Source: Pedobacter sp. MC2016-15 (GTDB lineage Bacteria > Bacteroidota > Bacteroidia > Sphingobacteriales > Sphingobacteriaceae). Taken from it: 64,000 nt of DNA. The stretch covers positions 1 to 64,000 of the forward strand of contig NZ_JAPIVS010000001.1 of NCBI RefSeq assembly GCF_026239695.1, given 5' to 3'. The notes beneath the pieces were generated by a model. The model had not been told where the DNA came from and ran no database searches. It was given only the letters and a program-made list of their open reading frames with translations. Of this stretch, positions 42,650 through 52,693 are shown in pieces (position 1 is the stretch's first letter; each line of letters begins with the position of its first letter). A program made the position numbers and the translations under genes.

Positions 42650-45268
42650 ATGAACACCAGTACCCAAGTTAATCCGGAACAGGAGCGCATTGAAATCAAC
42701 TATACAGGTAAAACCAATTGGCTGAAATGGGGACCTTATCTGACTGATCGTCAATGGGGAACGGTTAGAGAAGATTACAGTACCAATGGGGATGTCTGGA
42801 ACCACGTGACTCACGATATGGCCAGGAGTAAGGCCTATCGATGGGGAGAAGAGGGATTGGGTGGTTTTAGTGATGATAAACAGTTTCTATGTGTAGCCCT
42901 GGCACTTTGGAATGGCAAGGATCCGATTCTCAAGGAACGTTTGTTTGGATTGACCAATGAGCAGGGTAATCATGGCGAAGATGTGAAAGAAATCTACTTT
43001 CATCTCGACAGCAGTCCTACCCACAGCTATATGAAAATGCTGTATAAATACCCATTGCAGGCATTTCCTTATCAGGACCTGGTCAACGAAAATGGACGCA
43101 GGGATAAAACACAACCAGAGTATGAACTGATAGATACCGGCCTGTTCGATAATGATGAATATGCTGATGTTTTTATAGAATTTGCCAAAAATAATGAAGA
43201 AGACCTGCTGATCAAATATACCATCTGGAACCGTAGTGCAGAGGAGGCAACGATTGATGTGATCCCACAGCTTTGGTTCAGAAATACCTGGTTTGACGGT
43301 TCGGCAAAGCCTGAGATACTCAACCACGGCCACAATACGCTTTTGTTGAGATCCGCAGATATTGGCGACTACCATTGTTGCGCTGATGGCAAGCCAACTT
43401 TCCTCTTTACAGAAAACGAGAGTAATAACAAACGTTTATACAACTTCCCCAATGGCGCTCCTTATGTGAAAGATGGTATTAATGACGCTATAGTACATGG
43501 CTTGCACACTGCGGTAAATCCTGATCAGAGTGGTACAAAAGTGGGCATCTGGTATCACCTGGATATCCCTGCAGGAGAAAGCAGGGAAGTACGTTTACGC
43601 TTATCCAAAAGTAAAAATGCGCAGCCATTTGCAGATTTTGACCAGACTTTTAAACAGCGTATTGCCGAGACTGATCTGTTTTACAGTACCTGTCACATGC
43701 ACGCTGTAGATCCTGAAGAGCAAAATATGCAGCGCCAGGCATGGGCAGGGATGTTCTGGAACAAGCAGTTCTACAGTTATGATATTAACCGCTGGCTGAA
43801 GGGTGATGATGGACAACCACGGCCGGATGACAATAGGAAAAAGGGGAGAAACTCACACTGGAAGCACTTTGTGGCAAATGATATCCTATCCATGCCCGAT
43901 AAATGGGAATATCCATGGTTTGCAGCCTGGGATCTGGCTTTCCACTGTGTCAGCTTTGCTGCAGTAGATCCTGATTTTGCCAAAGAGCAGCTGCGCCTGA
44001 TGGTTAGCGCCAATTATATGCACCCCAGCGGTCAGCTACCGGCCTATGAATGGGATTTTGGCGATGTTAACCCGCCGGTACATGCGATGGCTACCTGGCA
44101 TGTATACCAGATTGATAAAAAAGCCAAAGGTAAGGGGGATGTAGAATTCCTGATCGACCTGTTTAATAAGCTGCTCCTCAACTTTACCTGGTGGGTAAAC
44201 CAGAAGGACAGTGAAGGCAACAATATATTTGAGGGAGGCTTCCTGGGACTGGATAATATCGGTGTGTTCAACCGGAGTCAGCCCGTGCCCGGCGGAGGTT
44301 TTCTGGAACAGGCAGATGGTACCAGCTGGATGGCCATGTATGCGCTGAACATGCTGGAGATCAGTCTTGAGCTGGCCTCACATCACCATGTGTTTGAAGC
44401 GATGGCCATTAAATTCTTTGAGCATTTTCTGTATATCGCCGGATCAATTTCTGCGATGGGTGAAGACTCTGCGGGACTTTGGGATGATCAGGATGGGTTT
44501 TATTACGATATGTTGCGCCGACCTGATGGAACGTCTGACCGGCTCAGGCTGCGAAGTCTTGTAGGACTGATCCCGATGTTTGCACAGGTAGTGTTTGAAG
44601 AAGCCAAATGGGAAAAGCTGCCTAAGTTAAAGAAGGCCATGGCTGCGTTTATGCAGAAACGTCCCGATCTGGTGAGGCTGGTGAGTCACTGGACAGATAC
44701 CAAAGGTAATAACCAGCATTTACTTTCCTTACTGAGGGGACACCGGATGAAGCTGCTGCTCAAAAGAATGCTCGATCCAAATGAGTTTCTTTCTGACCAC
44801 GGTATCCGTTCTGTATCAAAAGCTTACTGTCAGAATCCTTTCCGTTATCAGCTCGATGGTTCCCATTATACAGTTACATACCTGCCTGCGGAAAGCGACT
44901 CCAACATGTTTGGGGGCAACAGTAATTGGCGGGGTCCGATATGGATGCCGGTAAATTACCTCATCATTGAGTCGCTCAGAAATTTCCAGGACTATTACAC
45001 CGACGAATTCAGGGTAGAATACCCTACAGGATCGGGCGAATATTTCAGTCTTGCCGAAATTGCAGACTTGCTCAGTAAACGTTTAAAAACACTATTTGTG
45101 AAAAATGGGGCAGGTGAACGACCCGTTTCGGGTGGTCACCCTAAATTTAATCATGATCCGCATTTCAAAGATTATATTCTTTTTTATGAGTATTTTAACG
45201 GAGATAATGGAAAGGGATTAGGAGCAGGCCACCAGACGGGCTGGACAGGATTAATTGCCCTCCTGTAG
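42650..45268 (+). CDS. GH63-like glucosidase
   Basis: An 872-residue cytoplasmic protein (no signal peptide) of the mannosyl-oligosaccharide glucosidase-like (GH63) group. Conserved stretches are YLTDRQWGTVREDYS, FGLTNEQGNHGEDVKE, the (alpha/alpha)6 barrel with FAAWDLAFHCV, PAYEWDFGDVNPPVHA, LEQADGTSWMAMY and MFGGNSNWRGPIWMPVNYL. Bacterial members hydrolyse alpha-glucosides such as mannosylglycerate, glucosylglycerate or kojibiose-type sugars. The substrate is not decided by sequence. It sits between a PAP2 gene and proB. Confidence 0.88.
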   Translation: MNTSTQVNPEQERIEINYTGKTNWLKWGPYLTDRQWGTVREDYSTNGDVWNHVTHDMARSKAYRWGEEGLGGFSDDKQFLCVALALWNGKDPILKERLFGLTNEQGNHGEDVKEIYFHLDSSPTHSYMKMLYKYPLQAFPYQDLVNENGRRDKTQPEYELIDTGLFDNDEYADVFIEFAKNNEEDLLIKYTIWNRSAEEATIDVIPQLWFRNTWFDGSAKPEILNHGHNTLLLRSADIGDYHCCADGKPTFLFTENESNNKRLYNFPNGAPYVKDGINDAIVHGLHTAVNPDQSGTKVGIWYHLDIPAGESREVRLRLSKSKNAQPFADFDQTFKQRIAETDLFYSTCHMHAVDPEEQNMQRQAWAGMFWNKQFYSYDINRWLKGDDGQPRPDDNRKKGRNSHWKHFVANDILSMPDKWEYPWFAAWDLAFHCVSFAAVDPDFAKEQLRLMVSANYMHPSGQLPAYEWDFGDVNPPVHAMATWHVYQIDKKAKGKGDVEFLIDLFNKLLLNFTWWVNQKDSEGNNIFEGGFLGLDNIGVFNRSQPVPGGGFLEQADGTSWMAMYALNMLEISLELASHHHVFEAMAIKFFEHFLYIAGSISAMGEDSAGLWDDQDGFYYDMLRRPDGTSDRLRLRSLVGLIPMFAQVVFEEAKWEKLPKLKKAMAAFMQKRPDLVRLVSHWTDTKGNNQHLLSLLRGHRMKLLLKRMLDPNEFLSDHGIRSVSKAYCQNPFRYQLDGSHYTVTYLPAESDSNMFGGNSNWRGPIWMPVNYLIIESLRNFQDYYTDEFRVEYPTGSGEYFSLAEIADLLSKRLKTLFVKNGAGERPVSGGHPKFNHDPHFKDYILFYEYFNGDNGKGLGAGHQTGWTGLIALL

Positions 45269-45304
45269 CAAAGAAATGATGTTTTTAAATTTTTACTCTC
45301 ATAT

Positions 45305-46387
45305 ATGATGGCCGCTGCCTATAAAAGAATCGTCGTGAAGATAGGTTCTAATGTACTTACTCAACCAAATGGCTTTCCTGACCTCGCCAGGATTGAGCAC
45401 CTGGTTGATCAGATCGTTACACTAAAAAAACTAGGTAAAACTGTGGTGGTGATTTCTTCAGGTGCTGTGGCATCAGGACGAAGTATGATCAGCATCTCCG
45501 AAAAACAGGACGCCGTGGCAGCGAGACAGCTGCTGGCCTCGATCGGACAGATCAAACTGATCAATACCTATTTGTCACTCTTTGAGCGACAGCAGATGTT
45601 GTGCTCGCAGGTATTGGTGACCAAAGAAGATTTCCGCGACCGCAAACATTATCTCAATATCAAGAGCTGTCTCTCTATACTTTTAAAACACCAGGTGATT
45701 CCGATCGTCAATGAAAATGACGTGGTTTCTGTTACGGAGCTGATGTTTACAGATAATGATGAGCTGGCCGGACTGGTAGCTTCAATGCTGGATGCGGATG
45801 CACTGGTGATCCTTTCCAATGTTGACGGTATCTATAACGGAGACCCAAAATCACCTTCTTCGAGTGTGATAAGGGAAATCAAAAGGGACAATGATACCAT
45901 CAGCTCCTTCATCAGCACTGCGAAATCAGGCTCAGGCCGTGGTGGAATGGTGACCAAGCTGAGCATGGCGCAGAAGGTGGCTAAACTGGGCATTCCGGTT
46001 CACATCGCCAATGGCACCCGGGAAAATGTATTAACGGATCTGGTAGCCGGAAATGTGGTAAACACGTTTTTTGTACCCGAAAAGAATACCTCAGGAAAGA
46101 AAAAATGGATTGCACATTCCGAGGATTCAGCAACTGGGGTCGTGAAACTTAATGAGGGTGCTGCAAAGGCCTTGATTTCAGGCCAGGCACGAAGCCTTTT
46201 GCCGGTTGGTTTGCTGGATATCTCCTCGGATTTCAAGAAAGGTGATATTATCAGGCTTGTTGATGAGCAGGAAGTGCTGATTGGCTTGGGAATTGCTGAA
46301 TATGGTTCTGATAAAGCCCGTGAAAGAATAGGACAAAAAGGAGAGAAACCTTTGGTTCATTACAATTATTTTTATGCAGTACGCTAA
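45305..46387 (+). CDS. proB: Glutamate 5-kinase
   Basis: A 360-residue enzyme: amino acid kinase domain ([60 protein letters not shown]) and a C-terminal PUA domain (about 275-355). It phosphorylates glutamate in the first step of proline synthesis; feedback inhibition by proline is known in the family. The start may be ATG 45305 or 45308. It is followed by proA after 5 bases. Confidence 0.96.
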   Translation: MMAAAYKRIVVKIGSNVLTQPNGFPDLARIEHLVDQIVTLKKLGKTVVVISSGAVASGRSMISISEKQDAVAARQLLASIGQIKLINTYLSLFERQQMLCSQVLVTKEDFRDRKHYLNIKSCLSILLKHQVIPIVNENDVVSVTELMFTDNDELAGLVASMLDADALVILSNVDGIYNGDPKSPSSSVIREIKRDNDTISSFISTAKSGSGRGGMVTKLSMAQKVAKLGIPVHIANGTRENVLTDLVAGNVVNTFFVPEKNTSGKKKWIAHSEDSATGVVKLNEGAAKALISGQARSLLPVGLLDISSDFKKGDIIRLVDEQEVLIGLGIAEYGSDKARERIGQKGEKPLVHYNYFYAVR

Positions 46388-46392
46388 TAGAA

Positions 46393-47643
46393 ATGGAAAG
46401 AGATTATAGTTTATATTTTGAGAATGCAGTTAAGGCAAGCCGTACCATACACCGCCTGGCCAAGACAACCATCAATACGGTCTTAATTGAAGTTGCAGAT
46501 GCTGTTATCGCCAATTCTGCGGCCATATTAGAGGCCAATCAAAAGGACCTGGATGCGATGTCTGCGGATGATCCTAAGTATGACCGCCTGCAGCTGAGCA
46601 CCCAGAGACTGGCTGATATGGCCACCGAAATGAAGAATGTAGCAGCTTTGGAAAGCCCGCTTGCTGAAATAATTTCTGCAGATACGCTGCCTAATGGATT
46701 GCAGCTGAGCAAAATAAGAGTTCCGCTGGGCGTGGTGGGTGTAATTTATGAAGCCAGACCAAACGTCACGCTTGATGTTTTTGCACTGTGTTTCAAAACA
46801 GGGAATATTGCGCTGCTAAAAGGCGGAAGTGATGCTGAACATTCAAATATCGCTATTACTAAGGTGATCCATAGTGTGTTAAAAGCCCATGATATTGATG
46901 TAAACGTAGCCACGCTGCTGCCTGCCGAAAGGGAAGCCACAGCAGCATTGCTCAATGCCGTAGGTCTGGTGGATGTACTGATTCCGAGAGGAAGCCAGTC
47001 GCTCATCAACTATGTACGAAACAACAGTAAAATACCGGTGATAGAAACAGGGGCAGGGATAGTACATACTTTCTTTGATATTTCCGGAGATACAAAAAAA
47101 GGTAAGGACATTATCTTTAACTCCAAAACCAGAAGGGTAAGTGTTTGTAACTCTCTAGATTGTCTTTTGATCCATAAAGAACGTCTTGCCGATCTTGCAG
47201 CATTACTGGAACCGCTTGCGGCGAAATCTGTTCAGATCTTTGCTGATGAAGATGCCTACGATGCAGTTACCGGATCATATCCTGAACAACTGCTGTATCA
47301 TGCCAGTGCGGAAGATTTTGGAACAGAGTTCCTGGATTATAAGCTGGCGGTGAAGACCGTGGACAACCTGGACAGTGCTTTATCACATATTTCTGACCAC
47401 AGTTCAAAACATAGTGAAGCCATTGTGGCTGAAGATGAGGACACGATTAATACCTTCCTGACTGCCGTAGATGCTGCTGCAGTTTATGCCAATGCATCCA
47501 CAGCTTTCACCGATGGTGGTCAGTTTGGGCTGGGTGCGGAAATAGGAATCAGCACGCAGAAACTGCATGCAAGAGGACCTATGGGACTGGCAGAACTCAC
47601 CAGTTACAAGTGGGTGGTTCGTGGAAATGGTCAGATAAGATAA
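46393..47643 (+). CDS. proA: Glutamate-5-semialdehyde dehydrogenase
   Basis: A 416-residue aldehyde-dehydrogenase-like enzyme. Typical blocks are [39 protein letters not shown], the catalytic Cys in [16 protein letters not shown], and [24 protein letters not shown]. It reduces glutamyl phosphate to the semialdehyde. It is in an operon with proB. No proC in the window. Confidence 0.97.
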   Translation: MERDYSLYFENAVKASRTIHRLAKTTINTVLIEVADAVIANSAAILEANQKDLDAMSADDPKYDRLQLSTQRLADMATEMKNVAALESPLAEIISADTLPNGLQLSKIRVPLGVVGVIYEARPNVTLDVFALCFKTGNIALLKGGSDAEHSNIAITKVIHSVLKAHDIDVNVATLLPAEREATAALLNAVGLVDVLIPRGSQSLINYVRNNSKIPVIETGAGIVHTFFDISGDTKKGKDIIFNSKTRRVSVCNSLDCLLIHKERLADLAALLEPLAAKSVQIFADEDAYDAVTGSYPEQLLYHASAEDFGTEFLDYKLAVKTVDNLDSALSHISDHSSKHSEAIVAEDEDTINTFLTAVDAAAVYANASTAFTDGGQFGLGAEIGISTQKLHARGPMGLAELTSYKWVVRGNGQIR

Positions 47644-47675
47644 ATTTTCCTCCTTTCATCAAAAAACTTCAAAAT

Positions 47676-47730
47676 ATGACGCATAAAATAGAAATTTTAG
47701 GCCCAACTATGCGTCATTATATTAATTTTG
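47676..47730 (+). promoter_or_regulatory. Promoter and inverted-repeat operator upstream of mqo
   Basis: TAATTTTG at 47723-47730 is a perfect TAnnTTTG -7 box, 34 bases before the start codon. Upstream, ATGACGCATA (47676-47685) and TATGCGTCAT (47708-47717) form an exact 10-bp inverted repeat with a 22-base spacer that spans the -33 region. This suggests control by a dimeric regulator. Confidence 0.5.
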
Positions 47731-47764
47731 TGGCCGACATATAAGAATAAATGATCTTCCCTTC

Positions 47765-49270
47765 ATGAGCAGTAAAAATATTGATTCAAATAAAGTAGTT
47801 GATGTAGTGTTAATTGGTGCAGGCATTATGAGTGCGACACTTGGCGTACTTTTAAAAGAGCTGTCACCGGAATTAAGCATAGAGATTTTTGAACGGCTCG
47901 ATGTTGCTGCCGCAGAGAGCTCGGATGCCTGGAATAACGCCGGCACAGGACACTCAGCTTTTTGTGAGTTAAATTATACACCTCAGCTGGCAGATGGATC
48001 AGTGGAAACAAAAAAAGCTGTAGCCATTGCCGAATCTTTTGAAGTATCAAAACAATTCTGGTCTTTCCTGGTACAGAATAATCTCGTTGGTGCTCCGGAG
48101 TCTTTTATCAAAAGTATTCCGCACATGAGTTTTGTCTGGGGAGAGAATAATGTCGACTTCCTGAAAAAACGATATACCAAATTGATGGAATGCGAATTGT
48201 TCCAGGGCATGACTTATTCTGAAGATGCGAAACAGCTGCAGGAATGGATGCCGCTGGTAATGAATGGCAGAAATCCTGAAGAAAAAGTTGCTGCAACAAG
48301 AATGCTGCTGGGTACCGATGTTAATTTTGGAGCCTTAACGAGGATGATGCTCAATACATTGATGACCAAACCTGATGTGGATATGGAATTCAATAAGGAA
48401 GTACGCAGGCTGAAGCAGAAAAACGGTATCTGGGAAGTGAAAATCAAAGACCAGGAAACGGGTGAGAAGAGAACTGTAAAAGCAAAATTTGTATTTATTG
48501 GTGCTGGTGGTGGTTCATTGCCATTGCTGGAAAAATCTGATATCCCGGAAGGTAAAGGTTTTGGTGGCTTCCCTGTAAGTGGTCAGTGGCTCAAATGTGT
48601 GAACCCTCAAGTGATTGAACGTCATCATGCAAAAGTATATGGTAAGGCATCAGTTGGTGCACCGCCAATGTCTGTCCCTCACCTGGATACCAGGATGATT
48701 GATGGCAAAAAAGCGCTTTTGTTTGGTCCATACGCAGGATTTTCTACAAGATTCCTGAAAAACGGATCATTGCTGGATCTTCCATTATCTATCAAAGTAA
48801 ACAACATCAGACCCATGATTGCTGCAGGTCTTGACAATATACCACTCACCAAATACCTGATTGATCAGGTAAGGCAGTCGCCCGAAGACCGTATGGATGC
48901 TTTAAGGGAATATCTGCCGGAAGCTGTTATCGAAGACTGGGAACTGGAAACTGCTGGTCAGCGTGTACAGGTGATCAAGAAACATGCTGAACATGGTGGG
49001 ATTCTTGAATTCGGAACTGAGGTGGTAACTGCAGCGGATGGTTCAATTGCTGCCTTGCTGGGTGCTTCTCCGGGTGCTTCAACTGCGGTTTCGATCATGG
49101 TGACCTTAATGGAACGCTGTTTCAAAGACAAGATGAACACTTCAGAATGGAAATCCAAACTGAAAGAGATGATCCCTTCTTATGGAAAAGCGCTAAGTGA
49201 AGATGCAAAACTGGCTTCATCCATCAGAAATCAGACAACAGACGTACTGAACCTTCAGGTTACTGATTAG
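47765..49270 (+). CDS. mqo: Malate:quinone oxidoreductase
   Basis: A 501-residue FAD enzyme. The dinucleotide motif is VLIGAGIMSATLGVLLKEL (about 15-33) with EIFERLDVAAAESSDAWNNAGTGHSA, typical of Mqo; further blocks are FVFIGAGGGSLPLLEKSDIPEG and GASPGASTAVSIM. It oxidises malate to oxaloacetate at the inner membrane and feeds quinones. The 3' end overlaps the converging acyltransferase gene by 11 bases. Confidence 0.96.
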   Translation: MSSKNIDSNKVVDVVLIGAGIMSATLGVLLKELSPELSIEIFERLDVAAAESSDAWNNAGTGHSAFCELNYTPQLADGSVETKKAVAIAESFEVSKQFWSFLVQNNLVGAPESFIKSIPHMSFVWGENNVDFLKKRYTKLMECELFQGMTYSEDAKQLQEWMPLVMNGRNPEEKVAATRMLLGTDVNFGALTRMMLNTLMTKPDVDMEFNKEVRRLKQKNGIWEVKIKDQETGEKRTVKAKFVFIGAGGGSLPLLEKSDIPEGKGFGGFPVSGQWLKCVNPQVIERHHAKVYGKASVGAPPMSVPHLDTRMIDGKKALLFGPYAGFSTRFLKNGSLLDLPLSIKVNNIRPMIAAGLDNIPLTKYLIDQVRQSPEDRMDALREYLPEAVIEDWELETAGQRVQVIKKHAEHGGILEFGTEVVTAADGSIAALLGASPGASTAVSIMVTLMERCFKDKMNTSEWKSKLKEMIPSYGKALSEDAKLASSIRNQTTDVLNLQVTD

Positions 49271-50135
49271 GCTGATGTTTCCATCTCTTATGACTCCATA
49301 ACCAGTATTCGGGTTTTTCCCGGATAATGGTTTCCAATAGGCTGACGTGCAGCGCTGTTATTTCCTGCTGAGTACTTTCAGCGGGATTGAGACAAAGAGG
49401 AACACACTCTACCTGGTAATACCCTTTTTTAAGTACATTTACTTTCAGATAAAACACTGGTCTGTTGATTTTTATAGCGATCTTCTCCATGCCCTGTTGA
49501 AATGATGTCTGCTGGTTCAGGAAGGTCATCCATTCATGAGATTCGTTCTTTGGAGGGGCCTGGTCATTACCAAACAGGAACATGGTAGCTGTATTTTTTG
49601 TTTCTGTGAGCGCCCTGTAGGTTTGTCGCATGGCAATCAGCTTGTTTCCGAACCGGCTTCTGATATGGTTAAACCACTGGTCAAATGCTTTGCTGGAAAG
49701 TGGTTTATAAATAGGGTAGGTATCTCCTGAATAACTTAATCCAAGGGAGACGGTACCCCATTCCCAGTTTCCGTAATGCGCAGAACACGCTACTACACTG
49801 ATACCCTTTGCTGCATATGCATTGAGTTGCTCTACGTTTGTAAAGGTAAAACGACGCTGAAGTTCTTTTTTTGATATCGTAGACATCTTGACGATCTCGA
49901 AGATCAGCACGGAGAGATATTTAAAATACCGTTTTTCGATCTGATTGATTTCTTCATCTGTTTTTTCCGGGAAAGCATTTCTCAAATTGGTGCTGACCAC
50001 TTTCCTGCGGTATCCCGTAATATAATAGAGGACCCAGTAAAGGATTGTTGCGAAGACATATAGTACCGGTAATGGCAGTAGGGAAAGTGCATAGATAAAA
50101 AACAAGCCAATATAGGAGGGTATCCTTTTCAACAT
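49260..50135 (-). CDS. Lipid A biosynthesis-type acyltransferase (LpxL/HtrB family)
   Basis: A 291-residue inner-membrane protein. N-terminal membrane helices (about 7-38), then the catalytic HX4E motif at His120/Glu125 in CSAHYGNWEWG, and GNDQAPPKNESHEWMTFLNQQTSFQQG, which is conserved in the family. It adds an acyl chain to lipid A or an aminolipid such as ornithine-type lipid. A TAAGTTTG box on the minus strand (50153-50160) may be its promoter. Confidence 0.88.
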   Translation of the reverse strand: MLKRIPSYIGLFFIYALSLLPLPVLYVFATILYWVLYYITGYRRKVVSTNLRNAFPEKTDEEINQIEKRYFKYLSVLIFEIVKMSTISKKELQRRFTFTNVEQLNAYAAKGISVVACSAHYGNWEWGTVSLGLSYSGDTYPIYKPLSSKAFDQWFNHIRSRFGNKLIAMRQTYRALTETKNTATMFLFGNDQAPPKNESHEWMTFLNQQTSFQQGMEKIAIKINRPVFYLKVNVLKKGYYQVECVPLCLNPAESTQQEITALHVSLLETIIREKPEYWLWSHKRWKHQPNQ

Positions 50136-50204
50136 CTTCTGTAATTAAGATGCAAACTTAATGTTTTTCACGGGAAAGTACCGTTTCTGAGCAAGAAACC
50201 AACA

Positions 50205-50247
50205 TCGGGCTTCCCCTGCAGGAGGCGTTGAGTTTGGGGAAGCCCGA
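50205..50247. terminator. 12-bp perfect hairpin between the Lrp and acyltransferase genes
   Basis: TCGGGCTTCCCC (50205-50216) and GGGGAAGCCCGA (50236-50247) pair fully. The plus strand continues GGGTGTTTTT, the minus strand lacks a T-run. It lies just after the Lrp gene stop, so it may end the lrp transcript or be a structural element. Confidence 0.5.
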
Positions 50248-50255
50248 GGGTGTTT

Positions 50256-50705
50256 TTAGAAGGTAAAGCCTCTGTCCGGGATCACTTCATCCAATTCCAT
50301 TTCAACACGCATCACACAGACCCTTGGAATCCGGGCAATGCTTTCTTTGACCCTGTCAAATGATTTACTGTCCTGTGTTGCCACCTTTACCCTCACATTA
50401 GTTGTTCCGCTAATGCTGGTACAGGAACATACTTGTAAAATTGGAAGTAATTTGGCCTTCAGCTCGTCCATAGATATACAAGTTTTGATGTAAAGATGGC
50501 CAACTGCATAGATACCTACAGACGAAGGATCCAGTTGTGCAGTAGTACGCAGAATTACTTTATTTTCTTTAAGAATCCTTATATACTTACTTACAGAACT
50601 TTGACTGCGGTAGACTATCCCGCCAATTTGCTTATAGCCCATGTCTCCATCTTTGTGAACAATCCTCAGAATGTCTTTTTCTACATCACTCAGTTCATTT
50701 TTCAT
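50256..50705 (-). CDS. Lrp/AsnC-family transcriptional regulator
   Basis: A 149-residue regulator with a winged-helix N-terminus (KDILRIVHKDGDMGYKQIGGIVYRSQSSVSKYIRILKENKVI, about 9-51) and a C-terminal RAM ligand domain. The usual LDxxDxxIL start of the helix is less conserved. It probably senses an amino acid and controls metabolism genes; targets unknown. Its promoter region is shared in part with the divergent sigma factor gene at 50915. Confidence 0.83.
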   Translation of the reverse strand: MKNELSDVEKDILRIVHKDGDMGYKQIGGIVYRSQSSVSKYIRILKENKVILRTTAQLDPSSVGIYAVGHLYIKTCISMDELKAKLLPILQVCSCTSISGTTNVRVKVATQDSKSFDRVKESIARIPRVCVMRVEMELDEVIPDRGFTF

Positions 50706-50914
50706 GTTTTTTTATTTTGGTTAGGGCTCTAATTTAATCTGTAATTAGACAATTAACCTATGGATGAAAATTATTCGCATTTTGCACATATATGTCTAGT
50801 GAAACCAAGGGATTATATCAGTTCTGACTTTACAATCGAATATATTTTCAGTTTTTGAGGATCTTCTTTCTTTTATCGTAATTATTGCAAAGATTTGTGT
50901 AACTATTATTTGAA

Positions 50915-51778
50915 ATGAGAGAATTAAAGCTAAATCCAACAATCACGGAAAGAGGTACGGATTCAATCCACAGGTACCTCACTGAAATTGCGAAAATCCC
51001 CTTATTAAATGTCGATGAAGAAATAAGGCTGGCAAAAAAAATCAGGGAAGGAGATCAGGCTGCGCTGCATAGATTAGTCAGCTCCAACCTGAGATTTGTC
51101 GTTTCTGTAGCCAAGAAATATCAGCATAACGGACTGAGTCTGGGCGACCTGATTAATGAGGGTAATCTTGGACTGATCAAGGCGGCAGTCAGATTTGATC
51201 ATACCAAAGGATTCAAATTCATTTCCTTTGCCGTATGGTGGATCAGGCAGACGATCATTCTTGCGATCTCCGAACAAACCCGGATTATCCGGTTGCCATT
51301 GAACATTATCAATTCAATCAATCACATTAATAAAGCCTCGGTCTTACTGGAGCAGCAGCTGGAACGACAGCCCACTCAGGGAGAAATTGCCGATGGGATG
51401 AGTATGGCGGAGCCCAGACTAAAAAATCACCTCTGCAGTGCGCCCAGGACATTACATCTTGACAATGGGCTGAACGCTGATTCGAAAACGCCATTGCTGG
51501 ATACGATTGCCGGAGATATGACTACTCCTGATCACCACTTTTACCGCATGGATCAGGCCTATGATATCGCAACGATGCTGAGGTGTTTATCTGAAAGGGA
51601 CGGAAATATTATAAAGATGCATTTTGGTTTAACCGGCAAAATTCCCATGTCGCTGGAAGAGATTGGAAGGCAACTCTGTTTGAGTAAGGAGAGGGTAAGA
51701 CAGATCAGGGATGGGGCAGTAAAGAAGCTCAGGTTAAGAGCGCTAAGACAGAATTTTAATCCAACTCTATTTCCATAA
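50915..51778 (+). CDS. Sigma-70 paralogue (RpoD/RpoS-like group 2)
   Basis: A 287-residue sigma factor with regions 1.2 (about 18-50, YLTEIAKIPLL), 2 (RLVSSNLRFVVSVAKKYQHNGL, LIKAAVRFDHTKGFKFISFAVWWIRQTI), 3 and 4 (LSLEEIGRQLCLSKERVRQIRDGAVKKLR). It resembles the short Bacteroidetes RpoD, but with changes: region 3 lacks the usual P-x-S-L-D-E motif (RTLHLDNGLNADSKTPLLD instead), and RQIRDGA replaces RQIKEKA. It should recognise a related but distinct promoter set. It is coupled to a small helical gene by a 2-base gap. Confidence 0.9.
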   Translation: MRELKLNPTITERGTDSIHRYLTEIAKIPLLNVDEEIRLAKKIREGDQAALHRLVSSNLRFVVSVAKKYQHNGLSLGDLINEGNLGLIKAAVRFDHTKGFKFISFAVWWIRQTIILAISEQTRIIRLPLNIINSINHINKASVLLEQQLERQPTQGEIADGMSMAEPRLKNHLCSAPRTLHLDNGLNADSKTPLLDTIAGDMTTPDHHFYRMDQAYDIATMLRCLSERDGNIIKMHFGLTGKIPMSLEEIGRQLCLSKERVRQIRDGAVKKLRLRALRQNFNPTLFP

Positions 51779-51780
51779 TT

Positions 51781-52170
51781 ATGCTATATTATTATTTGGC
51801 CGAAAGTTTATGTGAGCTGGGTCTGCTGAAGTATCTTACTGAAAGATTGGAATCTCCAAATTTTCTGCTCATCGAATTCAGAAATTCTGCTTTCATCAAA
51901 TGTGAAATCGAACGGATCAAAGCCAGGGCCGCTGTAGATATGCTGATATTCGGTGATCATACCACTATATTTTTATTCAGATATATCCAGGAGATTAACA
52001 GGCTAATCATTAGGCTGCTTGACATACTGGATGATTTGTCGGAATTTTTCAGCTGGACTGAGCGGCAAATGGTTCAGTACAACTATGCCACGATATTAAA
52101 AGAAGGACTGACTGATTTATGTGATTATTTTACGGAACTCAAAAAGTTATATCAGGCAGGGAAGGATTAG
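51781..52170 (+). CDS. Helical protein coupled to the sigma-70 paralogue
   Basis: A 129-residue protein, mostly alpha-helical by pattern (LAESLCELGLLKYL, IKCEIERIKARAAVDML, IQEINRLIIRLLDILDDLSEFF, LTDLCDYFTELKKLY). It has no membrane segment, signal peptide or recognised motif. It starts 2 bases after the sigma stop, which suggests co-translation. An anti-sigma or co-regulator role is plausible but only inferred from position. Confidence 0.6.
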   Translation: MLYYYLAESLCELGLLKYLTERLESPNFLLIEFRNSAFIKCEIERIKARAAVDMLIFGDHTTIFLFRYIQEINRLIIRLLDILDDLSEFFSWTERQMVQYNYATILKEGLTDLCDYFTELKKLYQAGKD

Positions 52171-52265
52171 TCATGATAAACATCTAAAAAAGAAAAGAGT
52201 AGCAACATTCATCTTTTGTTGGAGATGGATGTCACTTCTCTTTATCAGTAATATGAGACAAAAGG

Positions 52266-52586
52266 TTATACAAATGCGGGTGTAGGACTCGCGGGATCAT
52301 TTCCCTGAATCTGGTTTCTGCGGATCTGTGCCGCTTCAGTTGGTCGTGTGGGATATGTTTCCTTTATGCCGTTTATGGCGTCATAAATCAGAAATACACC
52401 CAATATAGCCTCCTGTATACTGGTTACAGGGTGTCTTTTAACACTCCTTAGTCCCCGTTGAAAAATATAGGCACCGGCAACTATTGAAATGACTCTTTTT
52501 GCAGTGCTTAACGTCTCATTCTTATTTGTCTCCAGCAACTTATTTGCTGCTGACATGGTTATTTTATGCTTTATTGTCCTGAACAT
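52266..52586 (-). CDS. Small membrane protein, DUF2892-like
   Basis: A 106-residue protein with a membrane region AKRVISIVAGAYIFQRGLRSV and a second helix (IQEAILGVFLIYDAINGI), similar in plan to DUF2892 inner-membrane proteins. The tail is Pro/Asn-rich. Start could be ATG 52586 or the Met ten residues in (52556). Function unknown. It is convergent with the sigma-partner gene. Confidence 0.6.
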   Translation of the reverse strand: MFRTIKHKITMSAANKLLETNKNETLSTAKRVISIVAGAYIFQRGLRSVKRHPVTSIQEAILGVFLIYDAINGIKETYPTRPTEAAQIRRNQIQGNDPASPTPAFV

Positions 52587-52693
52587 ATCTTTTCAATTGA
52601 TCTCTAAATTGAACACCTGCCCGCTTTTTTTGTTTGGTGTTTTTTGAAAGAACTACAATTTAATGATGACTCAACCCGGCAGCATGCTTAAAC

